In this document: in pieces, positions 1 to 5,223 of the stretch
Position numbering within the stretch: the stretch's first letter is position 1
Layout of the letters: each line of letters begins with the position of its first letter
Assembly: GCA_003641695.1 (NCBI GenBank)
Contig: QNBL01000201.1
Span: 1 to 5,223 of the forward strand
Direction: 5' to 3'
DNA: 5,223 nucleotides
Source of the DNA: Spirochaetota bacterium
GTDB lineage: Bacteria; Spirochaetota; Spirochaetia; B11-G9
Notes under the pieces: generated by a model
What the model was told of the DNA's origin: nothing
The model's database searches: none
What the model saw: the letters and a program-made list of their open reading frames with translations, nothing else
Position numbers and translations under genes: made by a program

Positions 1-95
1 ATTCTGCTCATCAGGTCAGGACCTGTAAAAAAGCTCTCCAATGATCTGTCAAAATCTCTCCAAAGATCTGCCGGTCTCCTTACTAAATATGTCAT
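1..95 (-). CDS. Probable small heat-shock protein (Hsp20 family), N-terminal fragment cut by window edge
   Basis: Reading leftward from the ATG at 95-93, the frame stays open for 31 codons to the window edge and begins MTYLVRRPADLWRDFDRS, followed by LESFFTG. A basic and Pro-containing start followed by a W/F-x-DFDR-x-(hydrophobic)-E-S-F-F segment is typical of the short N-terminal arm of bacterial Hsp20/IbpA-type chaperones, which hold unfolding proteins as oligomers in the cytoplasm. The alpha-crystallin domain that would prove the family lies outside the window, so the family call is inference from the arm alone. The start is well fixed by a perfect GGAGGT Shine-Dalgarno 5 bases upstream. 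A sigma-54-type promoter lies about 45 bases upstream of the ATG, fitting a stress-controlled gene. The existence of the gene is more certain than its product name. Confidence 0.62.
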   Translation of the reverse strand, partial: MTYLVRRPADLWRDFDRSLESFFTGPDLMSR

Positions 96-100
96 ATCGC

Positions 101-106
101 ACCTCC
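101..106 (-). promoter_or_regulatory. Strong ribosome binding site of the leftward Hsp20-like gene
   Basis: On the minus strand the sequence is GGAGGT, 5 bases before the ATG at 95-93. It matches the anti-Shine-Dalgarno core perfectly and decides the start codon of the truncated gene, which is otherwise too short in this window to be judged by length. Confidence 0.8.
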
Positions 107-137
107 GTAAATTATTTTTCTTTTTACATATACTAGT

Positions 138-155
138 AAGCAAAGAGTGTGCCAA
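138..155 (-). promoter_or_regulatory. Putative sigma-54 (RpoN) -24/-12 promoter of the Hsp20-like gene
   Basis: The minus strand reads TTGGCACACTCTTTGCTT from 155 to 138. The known RpoN consensus is TTGGCAC, about five variable bases, then TTGC followed by A or T. Here the GG (153-152) and GC (141-140) doublets are separated by exactly 10 bases, the required spacing, and nearly every conserved base is present. Transcription would start near 128, giving a leader of about 33 bases before the ATG. An AT-rich stretch (about 156-195) lies directly upstream, as often seen where the DNA must bend for an enhancer-bound activator. An alternative reading of the same DNA as a sigma-70 promoter (TTGGCA, 17 bases, TATATG) is possible but has a poorer -10 box. 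Confidence 0.6.
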
Positions 156-224
156 TTTTTATAAAATATATAAAATGTTATAATGTAAAGAAATATGATT
201 CAGATGCTTTCCTTTGATAGTGTA

Positions 225-290
225 TGGAGAAATATTAGGTGTGTCAAAAAGAAACTGTATGAGTATATATACCTCTATCTGTGGAGAAAT
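225..290. repeat. Two copies of TGGAGAAAT upstream of the sigma-54-type promoter
   Basis: The 9-mer TGGAGAAAT occurs at 225-233 and again at 282-290 on the plus strand, 57 bases apart in the same orientation. Both are preceded by T-N and followed, after 4 or 8 bases, by GGTGT. Both lie in the 217-base non-coding stretch between the hydrolase stop codon and the Hsp20-like start, about 100 and 155 bases upstream of the predicted sigma-54 start site, where activator sites for RpoN promoters usually lie. The copies are not clear dyads, which such activators normally bind, so a regulatory role is only a possibility. Nothing else recognisable is in this stretch: no hairpin with a T-tract ends the hydrolase transcript. 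Confidence 0.25.
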
Positions 291-312
291 GATACATCTG
301 GTGTCCGGGGCA

Positions 313-1236
313 TTAGGAAACTGTACCGGATATGAACTCCCTGATTCTGTCCAGAACTATTTTCCTCGTAGAATCATAGATCAGAAGACTATGGTGCTCG
401 TGGTTTATCTTTCCTATGTTGGTTACCATTAGCTCCAGGTTAGAGCTGTTAACCTTTTTAGCAATGTGGAAACAGTTTAAAAAAGGCACCGTCCTGTCTT
501 TTCTGTCATGAACTATCAGGTGGGGAATCGTTATTTTTTTTAAATCCCTGTTTATTTCCTTTAATCCGATTTTGAGACTGTATGTCTGAACAGGAAATAC
601 TCCGCTGTAACCCCGCCATCTTCCCCTTCCGTCAATGTCGTTTTTGCCTGGGGAGGTGATATTTTGCGCCTGCCGGCTCTTTATAAACCATCCGATTGTC
701 CGCACAAGGTAATAGGCCGGATTTTTCACTATACCGTAAAAAAAGATTTTGTTTACAAAAACAGGGGCTGCTATGGTAACGATCCCGTCGGGTGCAAGAC
801 TGGTACCGGAGTATTCCTCTGCAAGTTTAAGGGTAAGGGATCCCCCCATGGAGGTCCCGACGATAAAGACCTTCCTGTAGGAATTCCGCATCTCCCGGTA
901 ATAATCCGAAAGGTATGCATACCACTGGCTGAAGTTTGTAGACAGCAGGTCGTGCCAGTCGGTGCCGAATCCGGGAAGCAATGGTGCCGCACAGTCCCAG
1001 CCTTCTTTTGAGAGCTCTTCTGCCGCCCATCGGTAGACGGCAGGGGTGCTGGGGAACCCGTGTACAAACAGGACAAGATTGTCTGACCCGGTTGTCACAT
1101 GAAACGGAGCGGATTCTTCACAGAGGTACTCCCGTTTTTCCAAAACAGAATAAGCAGGATTTTCCCTGTAGAGAATAGGTGTTCCATTCAGCAGAGCAAG
1201 AATAATAATGGCTCCTGATATAAGTATCCAAATCAT
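313..1236 (-). CDS. Membrane-anchored alpha/beta hydrolase (esterase/lipase type)
   Basis: A 307-residue alpha/beta-hydrolase-fold enzyme, probably cleaving carboxylic esters such as monoacylglycerols or short acyl esters; the natural substrate cannot be read from the sequence. The strand-turn motif FVHGFPSTP (residues 57-65) supplies the oxyanion-hole region, and GTSMG (127-131) is the GxSxG nucleophile elbow with Ser129. HDRKDRTVP (243-251) carries the probable acid Asp247, and the HEHH cluster (279-282) holds the catalytic His, probably 281 or 282. Residues about 160-235 would form the cap. Residues 2-16 are a hydrophobic stretch with no cleavage site or lipobox, suggesting an anchor. Basic residues follow it (Arg24, Lys34, Arg35), so the side of the membrane on which the domain sits is unclear. 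The protein is longer than the usual roughly 250-residue soluble esterases because of this N-terminal part. The ATG has an AAGGAG about 15 bases upstream, rather far, and no in-frame alternative start is visible nearby. It is divergent from the transporter operon. Confidence 0.88.
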   Translation of the reverse strand: MIWILISGAIIILALLNGTPILYRENPAYSVLEKREYLCEESAPFHVTTGSDNLVLFVHGFPSTPAVYRWAAEELSKEGWDCAAPLLPGFGTDWHDLLSTNFSQWYAYLSDYYREMRNSYRKVFIVGTSMGGSLTLKLAEEYSGTSLAPDGIVTIAAPVFVNKIFFYGIVKNPAYYLVRTIGWFIKSRQAQNITSPGKNDIDGRGRWRGYSGVFPVQTYSLKIGLKEINRDLKKITIPHLIVHDRKDRTVPFLNCFHIAKKVNSSNLELMVTNIGKINHEHHSLLIYDSTRKIVLDRIREFISGTVS

Positions 1237-1255
1237 ATTTTCTTCTGATTTCTCC

Positions 1256-1283
1256 TTGACATGTTCTCTTATAAGTTTAGAAT
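1256..1283 (+). promoter_or_regulatory. Sigma-70-type promoter of the ABC transporter operon
   Basis: A perfect -35 box TTGACA (1256-1261) is followed after 16 bases by TAGAAT (1278-1283), five of six matches to the -10 consensus. Transcription would begin near 1290, giving a leader of about 27 bases that contains AAGGAG (1303-1308) 8 bases before the ATG at 1317. The -35 box overlaps the presumed Shine-Dalgarno of the divergent hydrolase gene, so leftward and rightward transcription must share or cross this 80-base interval. A short inverted AATAT/ATATT pair (1281-1285, 1295-1299) lies at the start site; it may be chance in AT-rich DNA. I see no clear leftward promoter for the hydrolase. Confidence 0.65.
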
Positions 1284-1316
1284 ATTAACACTATATATTA
1301 AAAAGGAGAATAGTGT

Positions 1317-2882
1317 ATGAAAAGAATTCTTATTCTTATGCTACTGGTGTTTATTTCCATTGCTGTTTTATTCACTGGCTGTAAGAAAAAAGCACCTGAG
1401 AAAGTGACACTCGTTTACGGCACAACGGAAAAGGTTACCGATATGGATACGGCTTCGGCCTATGATTTCCATACCTGGGAAATCTTTCAGAATATTTATC
1501 AGGGACTTCTCGCATACAAACCCGGTACAACCGAACTTGTTCCCGGTCTTGCAGAAAGCTATACGGTGAATGCAGCTGGAGATGAATATACCTTTAAACT
1601 GAGGGAAGGGCTTAAGTTTACAGACGGTACTCCCTTTAACGCAAAAGCGGTAAAGTGGTCAATCGACCGTGTAATGGCTCTCGAGGGAGACCCCTCCTGG
1701 CTGGTTACAGACTTTGTAAAATCTGTAGAAGTTGTTGATGAATACACTGTAAAGTTTATTCTTCCCAATGCAATTGCCTATTTCCCCGCACTCGTTGCAA
1801 CAGTGCCTTACTTCCCGCTGAATCCGAATGTTTATCCTGAAGACAAGATTGTCCGTGATCCTTCCGAGATGACCGGCGGTCAGCTTGTAGGGCTTGGTGC
1901 ATTCAAGGTAAGTTCTTTCAAGAGAGACGAAGAGGTCGTTCTCGATGCCAACCCCGACTATTACGGAGAGAAACCAAAGGTAGACAGGATTATTATACGG
2001 TACTTTGCCGATGCAACAACCATGAGACTTGCTCTGGAATCAGGAGAGATCGATCTTGCATACAAGACACTCAATCCCTCTGATATCAAGGATTTAAGTG
2101 CAAAGAGCACCTTTACAACCAACAAGCTGCAGGGCCCTTACATCCGGTACATCTGCTATGAAACCTCCGAGAGCATCTTTAAGGATAAACTCTTACGGGA
2201 AGCAATGAGCGCTCTTGTAGACAGACAGGATTTTATCGACAAGGTTTATCTTGGACAGAATGCTCCTCTCTATTCCATGGTTCCCATGGGAATGATCTAC
2301 CATACTGATGATTTTAAATCTGTTTACGGCGATGCAAATGTGGCAAAGGCAGAGGAACTGCTTACCAAAGCAGGCTACAGTGCTTCAAATCCTCTTACTT
2401 TTACCATGTGGTATACCCCTTCACATTACGGTGATACCGAAGTTCACCTTGCAGAAGTACTTAAAGAACAGTTTGAGAAAACACCTATGGTTAAGGTTGA
2501 CTTGAAGTCTGCTGAATGGGCAGCCTACAAGGATAAGTGGAAAAGCAAAGAGATGCCCATGTATCTTCTTGGATGGTATCCTGACTACATAGATCCGGAC
2601 AACTACACCGCAGCATTTGCTGGAACCTCCGGTTCAAAGGGAATGGGAATTAATTTCTCGGATCCTGAATGGGATGCTCTCTTTACCCAGGAACAGACCA
2701 ATCCCGATCCCAAGGTCCGCCAGCAGGTGTTTGAAAAACTCCAGAAGATGTGGACAGTTGATGTACCGACCACTCCTTTATACCAGGGCAACCTTTATGT
2801 ATTTACAAACAAGAATGTCTCCGGTGTTAAGATTGGGCCTACATTGATCTTTAACTACAATCAGCTGGATATTACAGAATAA
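1317..2882 (+). CDS. Peptide/nickel-type ABC transporter substrate-binding lipoprotein (SBP family 5)
   Basis: A 521-residue extracytoplasmic solute-binding protein of family 5 (DppA/OppA type), which captures its ligand and delivers it to the permeases encoded downstream. The first 21 residues are a lipoprotein signal peptide (MKR, a hydrophobic core, then FTG) and Cys22 is the lipidation site, followed by a KKK stretch. Residues 76-118 are the family 5 signature, with PGLAESY, YTFKLREGLKFTDGTPF and a final KWSIDR. The second lobe contains GYSASNPL (353-360), and GWYPDYIDPDNY (419-430) is a motif common near the ligand pocket of peptide- and sugar-binding members. The length is normal for the family. 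The start is supported by AAGGAG 8 bases upstream. Substrate is undetermined: family 5 includes di- and oligopeptide, nickel, glutathione and oligosaccharide binders. It is the first gene of the operon, followed by a hairpin and the permease genes. Confidence 0.95.
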   Translation: MKRILILMLLVFISIAVLFTGCKKKAPEKVTLVYGTTEKVTDMDTASAYDFHTWEIFQNIYQGLLAYKPGTTELVPGLAESYTVNAAGDEYTFKLREGLKFTDGTPFNAKAVKWSIDRVMALEGDPSWLVTDFVKSVEVVDEYTVKFILPNAIAYFPALVATVPYFPLNPNVYPEDKIVRDPSEMTGGQLVGLGAFKVSSFKRDEEVVLDANPDYYGEKPKVDRIIIRYFADATTMRLALESGEIDLAYKTLNPSDIKDLSAKSTFTTNKLQGPYIRYICYETSESIFKDKLLREAMSALVDRQDFIDKVYLGQNAPLYSMVPMGMIYHTDDFKSVYGDANVAKAEELLTKAGYSASNPLTFTMWYTPSHYGDTEVHLAEVLKEQFEKTPMVKVDLKSAEWAAYKDKWKSKEMPMYLLGWYPDYIDPDNYTAAFAGTSGSKGMGINFSDPEWDALFTQEQTNPDPKVRQQVFEKLQKMWTVDVPTTPLYQGNLYVFTNKNVSGVKIGPTLIFNYNQLDITE

Positions 2883-2892
2883 CCAGTTTAAT

Positions 2893-2913
2893 CCGGCCCC
2901 CTTACGGGGCCGG
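2893..2913 (+). promoter_or_regulatory. Intercistronic GC-rich hairpin after the binding-protein gene
   Basis: CCGGCCCC (2893-2900) and GGGGCCGG (2906-2913) form a perfect 8-bp all-GC stem around a 5-base loop, starting 10 bases after the binding-protein stop codon. No run of T follows, so it is a poor Rho-independent terminator. In binding-protein operons such hairpins commonly protect the upstream message from 3' exonucleases or act as partial attenuators, giving more binding protein than permease. That role is inferred here from position and structure. Confidence 0.6.
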
Positions 2914-2948
2914 TATTACATTAATCATAAAACAGAGAAAGAGTACTT

Positions 2949-3965
2949 ATGAAAGGTTTATTACGTTATGCTATTACCCGGATTCTAATGACGATCCCGA
3001 TGCTTTTTATTCTATTGACCATTGTTTTTCTTGTTCTCAGGGTTATGCCCGGGGATCCTGTTTCTGCAATGCTCGGTGCTCATGCTCCGGAAAGGGTAAT
3101 AGAAGAGAAGAAAGAGGAACTGGGATTAAACAAGCCCATTCTTGTTCAGTATGTGAATTACCTTGGACAACTGGCACGGTTTGATTTGGGTAACTCAATG
3201 GTTCTTAAACAACGGGTCAGTGCTCCCATTAAGGAAAAACTGCCTGCAACCATAGAGCTGACTTTCTGGGGGATGGTTTTTACCCTTCTTATTGGAGTTC
3301 CTCTCGGTGCTTATGCAGCCAACAAGCGGAGAACGGGAAGAGATTTCGGGATTCGGCTCTACGGAAACATCGCCTACTGTATTCCTGTATACTGGATGGG
3401 ACTGATGCTGCAGCTGATCTTCGGTGTATATCTAAAGTGGCTTCCTGTGGCGGGACGTACCAGCCCGAGAATGCTTTCTTCCCAGTTTTCAAAGACAGGT
3501 TTTTATCTCTTTGATACCCTTCTTGCCGGAAACATGAGAGCCTTCAACGATGTGGCGATTCATCTTTTACTCCCTTCTTTAACACTGGGAATTGTGTTAT
3601 CCGGAATTTTTGTCCGTCTTACCCGGGCAAATATGCTGGATGTGTTAAAGAGTGACTATGTTCTTGCTGCACGGGCACGGGGTGTCTCGGAGAAACTTGT
3701 TGTCTACAAACACGGCCTTAAAAACGCATTTATTCCGATCCTGACCATGCTTGGGCTTCAGTTTGCCATTCTTTTAGCCGGAGCGGTGCTGACGGAAACA
3801 ACCTTTTCCTGGCCCGGAATGGGGCGCCTTTTAATGGAGAGGATTTATCTCAGGGACTACCCCACTGTTCAAGGGGTAATAGTTGTATTTGCGCTTATGG
3901 TAAGCGTTATATCTTTAATGGTGGATCTTCTCTATGCGGCTATTGATCCCCGGGTGAAGTACTAG
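2949..3965 (+). CDS. Peptide/nickel-type ABC transporter permease (DppB-like)
   Basis: A 338-residue inner-membrane permease, one half of the transport channel. The N-terminus has a first membrane segment (about 9-31) followed by RVMPGDPV (31-38), the hallmark of the DppB/OppB subfamily, then a periplasmic stretch with EELGLNKPILVQY (56-68). Further membrane segments lie at about 100-122, 137-163, 202-224, 260-282 and 305-332. The cytoplasmic EAA loop that docks on the ATPase is at 236-263 (DYVLAARARG, then HGLKNAFIP). The protein ends with IDPRVKY, the usual DppB-type tail, and the length is normal. The ribosome site is weak (AAAGAG, 5 bases before the ATG). The gene follows the binding-protein gene after 66 bases containing the hairpin, and is followed 15 bases later by the second permease gene. 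Substrate specificity is not readable from the permease. Confidence 0.95.
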   Translation: MKGLLRYAITRILMTIPMLFILLTIVFLVLRVMPGDPVSAMLGAHAPERVIEEKKEELGLNKPILVQYVNYLGQLARFDLGNSMVLKQRVSAPIKEKLPATIELTFWGMVFTLLIGVPLGAYAANKRRTGRDFGIRLYGNIAYCIPVYWMGLMLQLIFGVYLKWLPVAGRTSPRMLSSQFSKTGFYLFDTLLAGNMRAFNDVAIHLLLPSLTLGIVLSGIFVRLTRANMLDVLKSDYVLAARARGVSEKLVVYKHGLKNAFIPILTMLGLQFAILLAGAVLTETTFSWPGMGRLLMERIYLRDYPTVQGVIVVFALMVSVISLMVDLLYAAIDPRVKY

Positions 3966-3980
3966 GAGAGGAAAAGAAAC

Positions 3981-4883
3981 ATGAATAGTACGGTTAAAGC
4001 AAAATATTCTCCTGCATCCTTTTTAGGAGCGTTTCTAAAGAAGATCTCGAAGGCCAACAAGACTTATGGAGTGGAATGGTGGATAATGATTGCAGGGATT
4101 GTAATAGTCCTGTTTATGCTCTTCACTGCTTTTTTCCCGCAGGTTCTTGCACCTTATCTCCCGGGAGACCAGGATGCCGGTACCCAGCTGGAAGCTCCCA
4201 GCATGCAGCATCTATTCGGGACAGATAATCTGAACAGGGATATATTCTCCAGGGTCATATACGGTTCAAGAACCATTTTGGGGGTAGCCTTTGCAGCTGC
4301 ATTTCTGTCTTCCATTATCGGTATTCCCCTGGGACTGATTTCAGGGTATGCGGGAGGTGTCTTTGACAGGATTCTTTCTCTGGTAATGGATTCAATTTAC
4401 TCTTTTCCCGGTCTTATTCTGGCTATTGCATTTGCAGCCATGCTGGGTCCCGGGGTTGTAAATATTACCCTGGCGGTTTCGGTAATTTATATACCGACCT
4501 ATTTCCGTCTTGTCAGGGGGCAGGTTCTTACCCTTAAGGAAGAACTCTATGTGGAAGCAGCGCGCTCAATCGGAGCCGGCGACAGTGCGATTTTGTTTAA
4601 GTATATCTTTCCAAACGTAATAGCTACTGTTGCAATAGTATTTTCCCTGAACATAGCCGATGCAATTATGACGGAAGCTGCACTTTCCTATATAGGGCTC
4701 GGACTTCCTGCCGGCATACCTGACTGGGGAATGGATATATCCATCGGAAAGAGTTTTCTCCCCTCCGGAGTGTGGTGGATGATAACCTTTCCGGGCCTTG
4801 CCATTATCCTTCTTGCATTGGGGTTTACCATGCTTGGAGAAGGGCTTGCTGAAATCTTGAATCCGCGGCTGCTGGAGAAATAG
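3981..4883 (+). CDS. Peptide/nickel-type ABC transporter permease (DppC-like)
   Basis: A 300-residue inner-membrane permease, partner of the preceding DppB-like protein. A cytoplasmic N-terminal tail of about 33 residues leads into the first membrane segment (about 34-54). HLFGTDNLNRDIFSRVIYGSR-type sequence at 77-97 is the DppC/OppC signature; Asn85 stands where most relatives have Gly. Membrane segments follow at about 99-121, 133-156, 160-177, 212-230 and 265-285. The EAA loop is at 188-217 (ELYVEAARSIGA, then FPNVIA), followed by EAALSYIGLGLP (232-243), typical of the subfamily, and the C-terminal LNPRL. The start is supported by purine-rich AGGAGAGG, which overlaps the stop codon of the upstream gene. 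It lies 15 bases after the DppB-like gene and 8 bases before the ATPase gene, so the three are surely co-transcribed and likely translationally coupled. Confidence 0.95.
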   Translation: MNSTVKAKYSPASFLGAFLKKISKANKTYGVEWWIMIAGIVIVLFMLFTAFFPQVLAPYLPGDQDAGTQLEAPSMQHLFGTDNLNRDIFSRVIYGSRTILGVAFAAAFLSSIIGIPLGLISGYAGGVFDRILSLVMDSIYSFPGLILAIAFAAMLGPGVVNITLAVSVIYIPTYFRLVRGQVLTLKEELYVEAARSIGAGDSAILFKYIFPNVIATVAIVFSLNIADAIMTEAALSYIGLGLPAGIPDWGMDISIGKSFLPSGVWWMITFPGLAIILLALGFTMLGEGLAEILNPRLLEK

Positions 4884-4891
4884 GAGAAATA

Positions 4892-5223
4892 ATGGAACAG
4901 CCAATACTTGAAGTCAAAAACTTGTCAATAGACTATCCCATCAGTATAGGTACCGTCGAAGCGGTCAGGAATGTATCCTTTTTATTGCAGAAAGGTGAAT
5001 CCATTGGATTCGTAGGAGAATCCGGGTGCGGTAAGTCCACCTTGGGACTTTCTCTGCTTCGCTTGCTCAGACCTCCGGGGAAAGTGGTCGGGGGGGAGAT
5101 GCTGTATCACGGCAAGGATCTGCTGACCCTGAAAGAAGAGGAGATGCGCAGGCTCAGGGGCAACAACATTGCCATGGTATTTCAAAACCCCCTTACTTCT
5201 CTTGATCCGCTGTATTCGATTGA
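4892..5223 (+). CDS. Peptide/nickel-type ABC transporter ATP-binding protein (DppD-like), cut by window edge
   Basis: The first 110 residues of an ABC ATPase that powers the transporter from the cytoplasmic face; the frame is open to the window end. It begins MEQPILEVKNLSIDY, a common DppD/OppD start. The Walker A motif GESGCGKST is at residues 42-50 with Lys48. The Q-loop FQNPLTSLDP is at 97-106 with Gln98, and its NP-x-(T/S)-SLDP form is the mark of the peptide/nickel ATPase subfamily. The signature motif, Walker B and the C-terminal oligopeptide/dipeptide extension (often with Fe-S cysteines) would lie beyond the edge. AGGAG sits 5 bases before the ATG and overlaps the stop codon of the permease gene, which argues for coupled translation. 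A DppF-like second ATPase is expected downstream but cannot be seen. Confidence 0.95.
   Translation, partial: MEQPILEVKNLSIDYPISIGTVEAVRNVSFLLQKGESIGFVGESGCGKSTLGLSLLRLLRPPGKVVGGEMLYHGKDLLTLKEEEMRRLRGNNIAMVFQNPLTSLDPLYSI

Noticed and set aside
107..127. Short inverted repeat GTAAA/TTTAC in the leader of the Hsp20-like gene as an RNA thermometer
   Set aside because: Only five mostly A-T pairs around an 11-base loop, and the GGAGGT Shine-Dalgarno is left unpaired, so it does not match ROSE or fourU designs.
263..272. Palindrome GTATATATAC as an operator
   Set aside because: It is a short TA-alternating sequence in AT-rich DNA with no second copy.
214..432. A 72-codon rightward open frame overlapping the end of the hydrolase gene
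   Set aside because: More than half lies antisense to the well-supported hydrolase gene, it has no convincing Shine-Dalgarno, and its protein shows no recognisable feature.
664..1178. Rightward open frames antisense to the hydrolase, and leftward ones in another frame
   Set aside because: They are shadow frames of the hydrolase: low-complexity Pro/Arg/Cys-rich products, no ribosome sites, and a clear family match for the real frame.
1233..1262. A 9-codon leftward mini-frame (MSRRNQKKI) whose TGA overlaps the hydrolase ATG
   Set aside because: The stop/start overlap would suit translational coupling, but the frame is tiny, its ribosome site is poor and such a frame is easily found by chance; it needs comparison with relatives.
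2893..2913. The GC hairpin as a full Rho-independent terminator ending the transcript
   Set aside because: No T-run follows the stem, and the next gene is plainly part of the same operon.
4566..5185. Leftward open frames opposite the DppC-like and DppD-like genes
   Set aside because: They are antisense to strongly supported transporter genes and show no family features.

Overview
The window looks like an ordinary bacterial chromosome segment of moderate G+C. It carries two leftward genes at the left and a rightward ABC transporter operon that runs off the right edge. No rRNA, tRNA, CRISPR array, insertion sequence or phage gene is visible. The lipoprotein signal with Phe at -3, the small-heat-shock-like N-terminus and the general style of the transporter proteins would fit a free-living spirochaete, but this is a weak inference; other Gram-negative-type anaerobes such as Thermotogae relatives are not excluded.

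Left part (1-312): the first 31 codons of a leftward gene (95 to 1), with a very strong Shine-Dalgarno. The N-terminus resembles an Hsp20/alpha-crystallin small heat-shock protein. About 45 bases upstream of its start codon is a near-consensus sigma-54 (-24/-12) promoter on the minus strand. Farther upstream an imperfect repeated motif might be an activator site. This regulatory region is the most interesting non-coding signal in the window.

Middle (313-1236, minus): a 307-residue alpha/beta hydrolase (esterase/lipase type) with an N-terminal hydrophobic anchor and a recognisable Ser-Asp-His triad. It is transcribed divergently from the transporter operon across an 80-bp intergenic region. 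That region holds a good sigma-70 promoter for the transporter, whose -35 box overlaps the hydrolase leader.

Right part (1317-5223, plus): a peptide/nickel (Dpp/Opp-type) ABC importer operon in the order binding lipoprotein, DppB-like permease, DppC-like permease, DppD-like ATPase (partial). A second ATPase (DppF-like) would be expected just beyond the window. A GC-rich hairpin without a T-tract sits between the binding-protein gene and the first permease gene, where it could raise expression of the binding protein relative to the membrane parts. The lipoprotein would capture a solute outside the inner membrane, the two permeases form the channel, and the ATPases drive import. The substrate cannot be told from sequence alone. 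I did not find a clearly new biological system here.
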